From: Petunia secreta
Lineage: Eukaryota; Streptophyta; Magnoliopsida; Solanales; Solanaceae
Direction of reading: 5' to 3'
Assembly (NCBI GenBank): GCA_029990175.1
Contig: JARKIP010000033.1
Span: 21,063,001 to 21,127,000 of the forward strand
Length of the DNA: 64,000 bases
The position numbers and the translations under genes are program-made. Shown here piece after piece: positions 1-12,078 of the stretch. The notes beneath the pieces are model-generated. The model worked only from the letters and a program-made list of their open reading frames with translations, was not told the origin of the DNA and did no database searches. The stretch's first letter is position 1; the number at the start of each line of letters is the position of its first letter.

Positions 1-1059
1 TCCTCTTGGTTCAAAACGCTAGTAAAGTTATGTTATCCTATGAGCTTGTCTGAGTTATAAAACAATTTCAGGTAAATTGTCAGAGTTTCCTTCTTATTGG
101 GTGGTCAAATTGGCATGGATGTTGTTCCATAAAACTCGTTTAATATCTGTTTCTTCAACTGCGATTCTTGGGCTACTTTGACTCATAGGTAGTCTAGCTT
201 TGGTAGCCAAGCAAATAAAAAGATGAGCTTCCTAAAGCTCTAATTATTTCTATCCTCAGTCCATTGCCATCTCTTCTTTGTTTGGCACTAGTGAGCTTAG
301 GCGGTCAATAGCCTCTTGTGATGTTCCCTGTGTTGAGCCAGAGTGCGTGTCAAGGTGGCCGGGTAAGCACATTGTTGTTTTTCAAGGCTACTAAGGGTAA
401 TGAGAGGCGTAATTTGACGTTTGATTTGATCCATCAGGCGGTGGTTCTTATAGAAAATGTATGGAGCTATGAACTCGAGAGTTGCAGCTGTTTGGCAACT
501 CGAAAGAGTAATCTGGTAGCTCAGGTCCGAGCCGCGTTCTCTATTTAGCTAAGTCTTCCTTAATCCAGCAGGTTGTGCGACGATGACTATTTCTATTCAA
601 ATTAGTTGTATGAGTTTATGCTCTAAGTAGAGGAGTCTTCCTCCAATTGATACCGAATCATAATACTAAATCTCTAAGGCGTTGCTGAAGCGTAAGCTAA
701 TTCTTTGTTTCATCGACTTGTTCTATATCGAAAAGTATATCGACGAGGTGATTCGTCGGTGGAATCATGTTAACCCATTCAAAGTTCCGTGTATCTTTGC
801 TTCGAAAATGTAGAACTCTCTTCTCGTGATTGAGGAAGGATCAGCTTAGTCAGAATAAGTTGGGCAATGACGTTAAGATATTATCCAGATATGTTTATTT
901 CCAAGAGTTCGGGTGCGTGTTATAATTCTGATCATGTAATCAGGAGATAATGCCCGTGGAGTAGTTTATGAAGGTTATGCAAGTTATCTTGTTATCTGCG
1001 TGGATCTTGCTTTAACTTAGGCTCATTCGAGGACGAACGAGAGTCTAAGTGGAGAAGAA
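1..1059 (+). pseudogene. Degraded 3' internal tail of an outer Ty3/gypsy element
   Basis: No sustained reading frame is visible here. The only recognisable part is the end: 'ttcgaggacgaacga' at 1026-1040, then 'taagtgga' and a purine-rich run up to 1059. That is the usual arrangement at the end of Del/Tekay-type gypsy polyproteins (…FEDE followed by a stop, a polypurine tract and then the 3' LTR). Bases 1-1020 are therefore read as the decayed pol or 3' untranslated part of the element whose 3' LTR begins at 1060. The family is inferred from this junction and the LTR ends; the rest of the stretch is not recognised. Confidence 0.45.
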
Positions 1060-2329
1060 TGAAACGACCTCGGTCAGTCGTTTCGGGAGATAGGACTCCG
1101 ATTGGCATGCCGATAATTTTAAAATATTCGTAAGGTCCATTAGGACCTGTCTGTAAAATTTGAGTTAAATCAGACCTCGTTTGGTACGTATCGAAAGAAG
1201 ATTTCAGTTTTTATTGTCGATAAATATTAAAAAGAGATTTTCGAGCTCAATTTTGGCGAATGAGCTCCGGTTCGAAATCCGAAAGCATCGTTAGGTTCGT
1301 ATGATTATTTGTGACTTTTGTGAACTTTCGAAAGTGAACTTCCAGGTTGTTCGGCTAGTTTCTGCTAAAATGCCGAAAGTTAAAGAATTTGATTTTTTTC
1401 CATTTTAATTTGCATATTGAGTTTCGGGAGTCCGATTTGAGATCTGGCTTAGCAACTGTGTTACATATATTTTGTATAACTTACTTGAGAAATTCTAGAA
1501 TATTCCGAATTTCGTAAGACTGCATTTTAATTTTATTACGAAAACAAAATAAAAAATAAAAGGAAAAGAAAAGAAAAGAAAATGTAAATGAAAAGAAAAG
1601 AACAGAAAGCAAAAAAAAAACGAAACAGAAATAAGAAGCAGAAACGAAGCAAGGAAAAAATACCAGAAAATGAGAAAAGAGCCGGAGAAAAGATAGAATT
1701 TTTACCCCAAAACATTCAGGTAATGATCTTAATGCATTATTTGAGTTTATTACGTGTGTTTGAATATATTTTAACGGTGAAAATTGGGATACTAGACATC
1801 GTTTTAATAGTTCAATTAATAGTTTAAAGGGTCAATTGGACCCCGGTAATGGAATTGATTATATATTCGTACTCAGTGTGTTATGGGCAACATATAAATG
1901 TAATTTATTTTGGGTTTGGTTATGTGACATTAAACCCTGTACATAGGCCTGACCTGCGTATTGCGCATGCGAATAGGGTATCAGGTTCCTAACCGGATTA
2001 CCCTAAGATGTGAGTAATGAAGCCTTTAGCCTAATTTGATATATTTTTCTGCTTATTGAATAGAGTGGGATCGTTTGGCAATGAAACCAAAGGATAAAGC
2101 GGTTGTTGATTAGCAATGCTAACTTTTGGAAGAGGTAAGTGTTTGTATCCATTTCTTTGGAGGCCCTTGGCCTTGTGGATATTCTACCACGTGTTCCTTA
2201 CGTGTGTAGCTGCCGATAGGCGTACTCATTACGCCTTAGCCTTGAATTTACGTTGTATATTATATGTTATGTCCTGTTGCTCGTATTGCATTGAGTTTCT
2301 GAGCATTATACTCTGGCTGTCATTATTGC

Positions 2330-2640
2330 ATATACTTCCCGGTAATCGATGAGAGTCCCGAGCCGGTGAAGGGTCATTATTGCATAACTTCCCGGTTGGC
2401 GATGAGAGTCCCGCACCGGTGAAGGGTCATTATTGCATATACTTCCCGGTTGGCGATGAGAGTCCCGCACCAGTGAAGGGCCATTATTACATATACTTCC
2501 CGGCTGGCGTTGAGAGTCCCACGCCGGTGAAGGGTCATTATTTCATATACTTCCCAGTAATCGATGAGAGTCCCAAGCCGGTGAGGGGTCATTATTCCAT
2601 ATATCTCCTGGTAGACGATGAGAGTCCCGCGCCGGGGGTA
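2330..2640 (+). repeat. 54-bp tandem repeat array in the outer LTR
   Basis: About six copies of a unit built on 'gagagtccc' and 'gtgaagggtcattatt' recur every 53-54 bp (anchors at 2351, 2404, 2458, 2512, 2566, 2620). Because 54 is a multiple of 3, the array yields periodic 18-residue ORFs on both strands. These are a by-product of the repeat, not evidence of a protein. Confidence 0.9.
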
Positions 2641-2704
2641 GGTATCAAGTATATGTGGCTGCATTGCATCATACCGCATTCATCCCATCTCATTGCACTG
2701 CGTA

Positions 2705-2709
2705 CATGC
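2705..2709. repeat. Target site duplication CATGC, left copy
   Basis: CATGC lies directly before the TGTAATCACC end at 2710 and recurs directly after the opposite end at 28165. Five bp is the normal duplication length for Ty3/gypsy integrases. Confidence 0.88.
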
Positions 2710-4447
2710 TGTAATCACCTAATTTTGGTACCAAAATTCAAGATAAGTATTGAAATGGATATGCTAATTTGTCTAAGTGTTTGGCCTATTTTCTTAGATC
2801 TTGTCGATTTGTTTGGACATTTTACTTATTTAATTAAGCAAAATTACCAAAATTTGTCTCAAAAGATATTTGAGGTGATTAATTATGTGTATAATAATTT
2901 TATGTGTTTTAGCATTGAGTTTGGACATAACTAACGGCCTGCTAGCCCAGTTCCATTACTCAACCCAGCCCAATTTCTCCATCAACCCGGCCCACATCCC
3001 TTTGGTATATAACAAATTTAATTGCCATTTTTGGCATTTTATACAAAACCACAAAGAGGCAAAACTCTTGCCAATTTTACACCACCCGCCGGAAATCGCC
3101 TCCACGGCGGAACCACCGGTCGGCCGGCGAAAAAAACCAAAAATACATATTCCGGCTCGCCCCAAGCCCCTCTTTCCACTTCCCCGAGTATTTTTCCCAA
3201 ATTCTTAGCCGTTTTTATAAGATCGGGGTTCAAAGATCTAGTTCACCCCTTTTCCGGTGAAAACCCATATTTTCAGGTGACCCTTTATGTCTTCGGCTTC
3301 ACCTCATTCTTCTCACGCCGTGTCTGAAACTTGCTTGCATGGAATACCTTCTCCTCCGGTCAAAATGGAACGGCAGCCCTGTGATCTCTCTTTCACCTAT
3401 TTTCTCGACTTTTCCACTCCATTCTTTCCTTTTCTAATCGAAACGATCCCAATTGGAATCGTTTCAATTAGAATAAGAAAAATGGATTGGAATGGTTATG
3501 GTGCTGTGGTAATGAAGATATCAGTAATGGTGATGCTTGGATTGCAGCGTCGATGTGTGAGGCGAGGCAGTGGAGTTGTTGGTTTGGCGTCGATGAAGCA
3601 TTGGTGGTGATGTCGCTGCGATGATTAGGATACGTTTTTGAGGCAGTAGGCTCGGCTCGAGCAGGGTCGTGTTGACGATTCAATTGGCTTGACAACCAGG
3701 CTGTTTGGAGTTGAACTAATGGTGGTGATGGTGATTTAACAGTAGCTAGTTGGTTTCTGTGATGAATTAGCGAGGCAGTGATGACTAGCGATTTCGGGGC
3801 TGTGATGTTACTGTTCCAGTGAGGCAGCGACGACTAAGCTATGGCGTTGGCTCTGGCTCTGGTTTTGGCTTTCACTTAGGTAGTTTTTGTGAAATCAATC
3901 TTTGTTCTTCTTTTCTTATTTGTTTAGATCATGTTCTAGTTCTAGTATTGGCATGAAACTGAAAATATCTTGCGCATTCGGCTTTAGCTAAATGAATGAG
4001 TTAGCAAATGGATATCGGCTGGTATGAATAGCATGAATTTTGTCTTTGTTAACTAGTGAATAGAATGGTATGTTATCATAAGATTCGTTTAGTTTGTTTA
4101 AATGCAGTTTAGCATTGTGTATGTTTGCAATGCTTCCTGTTGCTATGAGTTTTCTCTATGGCAAGTAAAGATTATCATACTTGTTTTCGCTCACTGTTTA
4201 GTTTATTGCTGCCTTCAGAAGTGTTTTGAAGCAAGGTGTATTATGAGTTAAACTGTCCATACTTAGCGTTGTAAGTAAGAGATCTGTTTTGCCTTGTTGT
4301 TTTGGTCATGTCGAGCATGGTTCTGTCCAAACTGTATGCAACTCTTGTCCAAAGTGAGGATACTTGTGTTTCTTCTTTCTTGAACTTGTGAAATTGTTCT
4401 GTTAGCCTATCTGCTGGATCATGTGCGTATCTAGGTTGCGTAAATTG
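2710..4447 (+). repeat. Left-arm Tat-type LTR, first part (U3)
   Basis: The segment starts TGTAATCACCTAATTTTGG, close to the TGTTGACACCCAATTTTG start of the Tat-type LTRs elsewhere in the window. It is interrupted at 4447 by the gag-only element and continues at 19746. The block around 3553-3755 is almost identical to the complement of 27040-27265; most of 2760-3550 is only patchily similar to the other arm. Small ORFs at 2885-3327 and 3287-3610 are not credible genes. Confidence 0.8.
4443..4447. repeat. Target site duplication AATTG, left copy
   Basis: AATTG directly precedes the TGTTGA end at 4448 and recurs at 19741-19745 after the TCAACA end. It marks a single 5-bp-duplicating insertion into the palindromic element's LTR. 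Confidence 0.9.
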
Positions 4448-7400
4448 TGTTGAACCCCAAAACTTACCCTTTTTTAAGAAAAGACAAGTTTCGGGTATAT
4501 TTCAACAAAATGGGACTCCAAAGGGTTTTCTTTGGAGTCGCCACCTAATTTAAGGATTATTAGGAACCTAAGTTAATTAAAGAGTGCAATTTATTCTTTA
4601 TTTAAAAGAAATTAAATTAAAATCAGAGATTCTTAGGTAAGTGGTTCTTTTATTTCCGAAAGAAGGTCCCTTGCGGGAGCACTTTCGAAAATCCGCTAAA
4701 TGCGGTTAATCCGGCGATTTTCACGAATTTGTTAAGGATAAAAAGAATATAAAGTTAATTTTAAATAAGGATAATAGAAATAATAAAATAAGATAAGACT
4801 TTAGCTATGCCGATACTTATATAGATAAACGACCAAATTTAAGATCAATTAAATGGATAATTAAATAATGATCAATTGGTTAATTAACAGAATAAGTGAA
4901 GGTTAAATGAAGTTAGATAATTAAATAAAACAAACTAGATAAATAATTGGATAATAATAAAAGATTAATTAATTGATTGAATAAATAGATAAATAAATAA
5001 GTAAATAAATAAATTAATTAAATAAATGAATACTTATCAATTTTAATTAAATAAGGGAATAAATGAATAATAATTGATTAATTAATTAAATAAATAATAT
5101 TCAATTGATTAAATAAATAAATGATTAATTGAAATTAAAATAAATTAGATTAAGTAAATAAATAAATAATGGATTAAAATTTAATTAATTAACTAAATAA
5201 ATAATTGAATATTAATATAATCAATAAATAAATAATTCAAATGCAAATTATGACGAAGGTACGATTTTAATCTAATTTATTTGCACTCATTAATTGACAA
5301 ATGATTCTAAACATCCATAAATAAATTGGCGATTCGAAAAGAAATGATACAAAGTACTCATATAAAAAAAAGTGATTTACAATAATTATTCTTAATTCAA
5401 GTATCATTTCTATCCTACCGGGCTACTAATCCAGTCTATGGGGAAATCCTATACAACATGCATTTTCTAAGGGAGCGGGGAAGGATGGAGTTTAGAAGAT
5501 AGAACCCGGAAGCGCGAACTCATCATTGAGCCTTGGACTTTGTGACTTTCATTTTTTTTCTTTTACATTTTCGGGGATATCAAGTCCCGAAAATGCGGAG
5601 CGGTTCAAGTAACTTCGAATGCACGTAGCCGTCCCAATAGATGAGTTTTATTTCAACTCGCCCCCCGAAGGTAGAACCATGCCAAAATGAGAAGAGGATA
5701 AGGAATAGTATGTATTAATGCCAACGGGAAATGAATGACTCGAGTAAAATGCCAATTTCAATCATGAATACAATGACAATGCATTTCTTAGATTCTATCA
5801 CTGACAAGATTCAAACTACACCAAGTCATCATTTTATTCATGAAACTATGGAAGCAATCAAGTTGAGGATTGGATATAGGACTCTATTACACTAGTTTTA
5901 TCATAATACATCCGAGACATCCACAGAATAGCAGAGCAGCATAGAATACAGATGGCATACTCCACAGCTAACTGTACACAAGGTAAGTAAATTCATATCT
6001 TCGAGAATGAGGGAATAGGCAAGTTACCCCATAGCAGATCCTACAAAAGGTCACACAACTTCTATCCAGCAAACTCTCACTCATATACTAACTCTAGAAG
6101 ACATGGAATACGCTGGATACAAATCATAGAACCAGAGCAACTAATGGAAATCAAACCAGATAGGAGGAGGGATTAAACTGGAGCTTGACATGTATGACAA
6201 CATATATCAATCCAAGAGAGAAACTAAACTTTAGTTACACAGTAATGCAAATGAGTGACTAGATTGGCTTTAAAAAAAAATCCAGCTTTAATAAGGAAGG
6301 AACCAGGTAACATATTAACTTAGGATTCTAGTTCTAACAACAGCACATACTGATTTAGGAAGAATTAAACTCTACATCTTACACAATTTGCTAATTTTGG
6401 TCAAAGCAGTATTTAATGGTCAAGAGATTGGTACCGAGCCACATAAGAAACTGAACAGGTTACCCAAATATAACAGAACATGCACAGATATAACAAGCAC
6501 AAACTAGCAAGAGACATCAACTCATAACAACTTCATAAATAAGAAGAACTGAAACATTTTCATTATCCAAAAAAAAAACCAAAAACAGTAACAAAGCAGG
6601 CAAGAAAATTCCAGAATTGGACAGCACGACCTACACTAGCACTGGCACATGCAAACTCTGAAAACTGGCCCCTGCTGCTACATCTATTCCCTCCTAAATG
6701 CATATCCAGATCAACATGAAAGCTAAGAAAATCATAACCATCTCACAGACTACAAGACTCCAGCCTGCACACACTTTACAAACTTCCTCACTAATGCTAC
6801 AAGCACCAACTCAGGCCTTATCAAAACTCCCTGAACAAGACTTCACTAAACTGGAAACAAAACTCCCTGCACATCCTTGCCTACCCCTGCACCTACACCT
6901 GAACACAGAACTTCTACTGCCTGAACTACTCCCTCCCTTCTCTGCTACTAACAGCATCCTCCACTCTCACCTGAACAGAACCAGCCACTCCTACTCTCAC
7001 TCTCGCAGACCCTAGAACTATCCTCCATTCATAACCAGGAACAATCATTTACTACCTAGCATCCTCTGAACCTTCCTATACTCTATTCTGAAACCTACAC
7101 AAACCAACAGCATTGACTTCTATTAAACCTACAAGCCCAGGACCCTCTCCAAGACCTGCCAGGACCCCACAGCTCTTGGAAACACTAAGACTCCCTCCAA
7201 ACAGCTGCACACTAACCTGAAAGCAACTCAGGACAACCCTGCCTGACTCCTTTTTCTTCCTGAGCAAACCCTACAAGCAGAATCAACACCAGAACTGACC
7301 CTGAACAAAGCTAAGAACCCTTTACCCTCACAAGATCAAGACCAAATTTCCTTTTAATCCAGTTCACAATCAGACAGGACCTGGATACTTCTAGTCATTT

Positions 7401-8682
7401 AGTCAACATCTCATGATATTTAAAATTCGAAACTTTACCTATTTTAACATTAACTCTTTGATTAGAGTTAATACCAGCTGGATTCATCTTTTAAAAAACA
7501 AACAGAGATAAATTTAACTGTATACAAAGTTAACATCTTTAGAAACTGTTTCATTGAAACTTGCTGACAAGCTGAAATTTCAGTAGAAAATCAGATAAAC
7601 ATTTCACATATACATACATTGAAATAAACTGAATAATGCATCATGAATATACTAAAAGGAAAAGGGTGTATTACCTTTCTAAATGCAGTGAACTGAGCTT
7701 TAAAGACTGAAGGAAAACAACTCGAACAAGACGATTACTTGAGCAATGAAAAAGCGACTCGAACTACACGACTCGAGCGAGGTTGACGACTCGAACGAGG
7801 CGACGACTCGAACGAGAAGATGATTCGAGCAAAGCGACGACTTAAACGTCGAAGCGACAACACAAACCAATCTCAGGAGCAAAAACCAGAAACAGAACAC
7901 TATGTGTATATTCTTTTTAAAGAAAAAGTTCCAAAATATATTTTCTACTGCCGTTTCTTTATATGCCAATTTTCAGAACCCCCCTAAAATGAAAGAAACA
8001 AGGAAATATATATCTCATACCTTAGGGTTTCGGATTTCTTTGAATACCCCAAATAATCCTTGCTCATTTTTCTTTTCCCTTTTGAAACCAGGGTTAAAAT
8101 AGTATAATCCTTCGGATCGTACTAGTTTAACTCTGATTTCAAAGAGAATATGAACGTTATGATATCTTACGGATCGGATTGATTCTAATTCGAAATGAAC
8201 GATTGAGATGCGAGTGATGTACTGGAGAGAGGGTAAAAGGGAATGGGACCAGATCGTACTGATTTCTTGGCTGTTTGTGAGAATCAAAGGGGAAAATTGG
8301 AAAGGGAATCGGGTGAATTGGGTCGGGTCTAGGGATTGAGGGGATTTGGGGTTGACTAAAATGGGTAAGGGAAATAGGCAAAAAAAATGGGTGTGGGCCG
8401 GGTTATGTAATGGGCTGATGGGCCAGGGAGATGTAGTGTATATTGTATATATGTGTGTTGCACGAATAGGCTAAAACTCAGGGCTGGGAACGGGTTTAGC
8501 CTTTTTTTAGGATTAATTGAATAGGTAGAAGTTGCGCATGTGGGTCAGATTTTAGGCTACGCATTGCAAAATTTGGCTTTTTCCTCAGAAATTAATTCAT
8601 TACATTTAATTTTCAAAATTCCCCTTTAATTAAATAATTAGATATTTAATTAAATTTTCCGGGACAAAATTGGGTGTCAACA
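4448..8682 (-). repeat. 3' LTR of the gag-only element (4235 bp)
   Basis: TGTTGAACCCC at 4448 runs to GGGTGTCAACA at 8682; read on the minus strand it begins TGTTGACACCCAATTTTGTCC. It contains a long AT-rich tract of AATAAATA/TTAATTAA type (about 4740-5260), a block unique to this copy (about 5360-6664), and a C-rich stretch (6670-7330) whose short ORFs also occur in the other LTR and are not thought to be coding. This copy probably keeps the ancestral order, because the other LTR carries a duplicated block. Confidence 0.9.
4740..5260. repeat. AT-rich low-complexity tract in the LTR
   Basis: The tract is a run of loosely periodic 'aataaataaataattaattg' type sequence, repeated in the second LTR at about 16500-17010 with small length changes. 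These indels are the main differences between the LTRs here, as expected of slippage-prone sequence. Confidence 0.8.
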
Positions 8683-8695
8683 GCTGCCCTTCTTT
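8683..8695 (-). promoter_or_regulatory. Polypurine tract of the gag-only element
   Basis: On the minus strand the bases adjoining the 3' LTR read AAAGAAGGGCAGC and then TGTTGACACC. A purine-rich run directly against the U3 edge is the expected primer for plus-strand synthesis. It fixes the element's orientation together with the PBS at the other LTR. Confidence 0.75.
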
Positions 8696-9269
8696 ACCCG
8701 GAAAAGGATGAAAGATTTTTCAGGGTAAAGAAGTTGACGAGAAACCAATTTCGTCCCGATAAAACCAAGACTTTTTGATTTCCAAGGACCAAAAGACGAG
8801 GCTTATGGACATGGCCGAACTCCGGTTTCTGAGTTGCCTACATATCTCGGGCTGAAAGAGAATCAGGCCATATGTAGTTCGACGACACTTAGACACGAAG
8901 ACTCGCACGATTAACAAAAGAAAGGACGCACGAATAGGAAAGAATTCAAACTGACGCCTAATCTGAAATGAAAGATTAGGTAAAACTTGCTTGTTCGAGT
9001 GCGATTCTTCAGATCCTCGTTGACGAGTCTAGCTCATATCAACGATTGCCCCAGTTCACTGCTAAGAAAAAGTTCCACGTTATGCTCCAAATGCTGCTGC
9101 GACGCCGCTAAAATTCTGTAAAGACTTAACAAACGGTAAGCGAGCAACTGCTAATGAACTTTGATAATTTTTGGAATAAGGAAGTAAATAAAATGATAAT
9201 AAAAATTGTAAATGCTGGTTCTGATGCTATCAACAAGTTCTTCCTTCGACCAACTGACGAGATGCTCCG

Positions 9270-9690
9270 CCCGGAGAACCTCTAGGATGATCATTATTCT
9301 TCAATTGCTTATGGTAGGCTTCAAATGATAATGACATCTTCGCTTGCTCACGATAGACTTGATAATAAGATCCACCCGATTGCTTACGGTAGGATCAATA
9401 ACAAAAGAGCCTTCAATTGTCTATGATAGGCTTCAAAATAATACCTCCAATTGCTTATGGTAGGCTTCAATGCTAATGAAGTCTTCGCTTGCACACGATA
9501 GACTTGATAATAAGACCCCTGATTGCTTACGGTAGGATCAATAAAAGAGCCTTCAATTGCTTATGATAGGCTTCAAAATAAGGCCTCCAATTGCTTATGG
9601 TAGGCTTCAATGCTAATGAAGTCTTCGCTTGCTCACGATAGACTCATAATAAGGCCCCCGATTGCTTACGGTAGGCATGACGTAATTTGT
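9270..9690. repeat. Interspersed 'ttgcttatggtaggcttcaa' repeat cluster
   Basis: Short related modules alternate: 'attgcttatggtaggcttca', 'cttgctcacgatagact' and 'gattgcttacggtagg'. Together they form a higher-order unit seen about three times, with edits between copies. Confidence 0.85.
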
Positions 9691-9719
9691 AAGTGCAAGG
9701 TGCAATATCTTCGATAGAT

Positions 9720-10450
9720 TGTCTTCCAATCAACTGGCGAAACAATAAAGCAAGTGCGAAGGCATAGTGCAAATCCTTTTCAACAAGCATGACAAATCAA
9801 CTGGCAAGCCGGTCGGGCATGAAGCAAGGAGGGCCTTGGGGTTGATTGTCGAACAAATCAGCTGGCGAACCGGTCCGGCATGAAGCAAGGAGGGTCTCGG
9901 GACTGACCTGTTAACCTGAAAAGTAAAACAAGACGTAATGCAAAGAAAATGCGAAGGAATAACTTAAAGCAAGTGCAAAGCAATTTGAACAATCTTGACA
10001 AATCAACTGGCAAGCCGGTCAGGCACGCAGCAAGGAGGGTCTTGGAATTGATTGTCTACAAATCAGCTGGTGATCCGATCCGGCACAAAGCAAGGAGGGT
10101 CTCAGAGCTGACCTGTTAACCTGAAAGTAAAGTAAGTTATAATATAAAGCAAGTGCAAAGGCATAATTGAAAGCAAGTGCAAACCAATTTAGTATAAAAT
10201 GTAAAGCAATGTAAAAGCGATTTAGCGAATCAATAGGCGTGAAAGTCGAACAAGGGAGAAGCCCCGCCTGGTGGTCAACCTGAAAGAGTAAAACAAGGAA
10301 TTAACTTTTTTTTTAAAGCAAGTGCGAAGCAGAGTAGTATGGAAATGTAGTCAGTGCGATAGCCATTGATAAATCAATTGGCGAGATAATCCAGCAAGGA
10401 TGGCCTTGTGCGGATTATCAACTAAAACAAGGCGATGCCCTATTTGGTTT
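9720..10450. repeat. 'aatcaactggc…gcaaggagggtct' repeat cluster
   Basis: Modules of the type 'caaatcaactggcaagccgg' then 'gcaaggagggtcttgg', and 'aagcaagtgcaaagc' spacers, recur at about 9785, 9850, 9995, 10065 and, in decayed form, to 10450. They resemble amplified noncoding modules, not a gene. Confidence 0.8.
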
Positions 10451-11039
10451 AGTTTTGAAAACACAAAACCAGCTTCGGCTTTGTCGCCTATTAGGGACGA
10501 AAGTCATAGGGGTAGAAATGCCGCCTGTTCGACAATAACTCAAGACAAAGCATAATGCTTTAAGTTATGAAAAAGGCAATGCGATGCAGTCTGCAAGGCA
10601 ACTTTGGGCACGCGTTCAATAAATTGTTTATCCACAATGCGAATGATCCTTTCATTGCAAGCTTTCATGTTCCTGCTCTCAAAGAAAATTTTGTTAGTTT
10701 TGGGGAGGGGTGTTTGATTTGTGCTGGTTCATCTTGAACTCGCTGCCGCTGCTCCCTCGTTCTTCTTTAGACTTGGGCTTGCAAATTATACTCAGAGACT
10801 TGATTTATGAACTCAAAATTTTATAATATTTCAAGATAGAGGCAAAGTAAAGTAATTGATAAAATATTAAACAAATAGTCATTGATATGCAATCGAAAGT
10901 TATAATGCATTTAAAAATTTATGCTTTAATTCAAACCCATGACATATCTTGAAACAAGCTGAACATCCTTTGTCTTTGCGACTTGTGCTAATCTTGAATA
11001 CTTTAAAACTCTGCCACTTCATCCTTTGATAGGTAATAC

Positions 11040-11205
11040 CAATTTTGCAAAAATCTGCCCCAGTTATAATCTTTATGCCTTCGAACTCTTTTTGCAAAAT
11101 TTGCCCCAGTTTCTATCTTCCATATCTTCAAAATATCTTGCAAAATTGCCCCAGTTGCTATCTTTCAAACCATCAAAATATCTTGCAAAATTGCCCCAGT
11201 TGCTT
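11040..11205. repeat. 'aaaattgccccagttgctat' repeats
   Basis: About four units of 'ttgcaaaattgccccagttgctatctt' type with a period near 50 bp. The ORFs crossing them on both strands are repeat by-products. Confidence 0.8.
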
Positions 11206-12078
11206 GCCTTAGGGGAGACTGAAAATTTTAATATTATGGAGTCGAGCCCGTTAAGAGCGCCTATGTATCCCTCCACGGGAATCAGACTGTGCGTAGTTCT
11301 GCTTACATAAAGATTTTTTGGGAAGATATGGCAATCTAAGTACGAAGCCGTATCCGAATTGGAAAATCCATACATCTGCCCAGATGCATAGTTCGGCATT
11401 ACATCATAAAAGATAAACAAGTCTAAAGTGTTACAATATTTTGACCGAATCCGACGGGGATTGCCTACTTATCCTGTTGCCATTCCAGGAATCAGGTCAG
11501 AAGTAGTTCAAACGTACATAAAAGAGGAAATAGGGGATTCTTGTGCTAGTGCAACCGAACTCTATGTGAGTTGCCTACGTATCCCGCCTCGGGAATCAGG
11601 TTACGCGTAGTTCGCATTACATCAAAGATTACATTTGAACCAACGCTAACTTGCGGTTGCTTCAGACCAGTTGCCCGCAAATAAAGCTGCCCCAGTTTGA
11701 AGTTCTAACGGTAATGTAATATCCAAAGAGTGCAAAAAGTAACCTTCCAGTGCATCATCCTTAAATCGTTCAGCTGTTTCGTTATAGATCACAAGCAAAG
11801 TTCAAGCAGGTTTTGTTTTTAATTTGAAACAGTAGTAAGTATATTAATCAGAAGCAAATAACAAATCACATAAATAGTTAAAGTATAGCAAAATAATAAG
11901 GTAGGAATGCAGTGCATTTGTTTATTCAAAACCTAATTTAGGGAGGCATACAACATAAAAGTAAACATGCAGGATTTAAAAGAGTTATTTGAAAGACATA
12001 AACATAAACAAAGTGCAAAACACAGCTCAGGGCCTCAAGCTGACTGTGATGCCAAAACAAAAATAGCAAGTTCATTCA

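Larger units (their letters stand above)
1060..2709 (+). repeat. Outer Del/Tekay-like 3' LTR, first part
   Basis: This is the 5' part of a gypsy LTR that starts TGAAACGACC directly after a purine-rich tract. It is interrupted at 2709 by the palindromic element and resumes at 28171. Without the insert and one copy of the duplication the LTR is about 2.48 kb. Its termini TGAAACGACC and GGTCGTGTCA are imperfect inverted repeats, as expected of LTR ends. It holds a 54-bp tandem array (2330-2640) and an A-rich tract near 1545-1660. Small ORFs inside it are judged to be chance. Confidence 0.75.
8696..12078 (-). other. Long untranslated 3' region of the gag-only element
   Basis: About 3.4 kb between the gag stop and the PPT contains no credible coding frame. 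It holds three repeat arrays (listed separately) and several phrases of the form 'ttgcctacgtatcc' (for example 11461, 11570) that recur in Tat-group elements. Where pol should be there is only this repeat-rich sequence. Confidence 0.7.

Noticed and set aside
1588..1827. 79-residue Lys-rich ORF in the outer LTR
   Set aside because: It arises from an A-rich low-complexity tract inside an LTR.
2330..2640. CRISPR-like repeat array
   Set aside because: There are no unique spacers; the whole 54-bp unit is repeated head to tail, and the sequence is plant nuclear DNA.
6698..7015. 105-residue ORF in both LTRs of the gag-only element (also 17755-18072)
   Set aside because: It is low-complexity Thr/Leu/His/Pro-rich and is shared only because the LTRs are copies. 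No domain or start context supports a gene.
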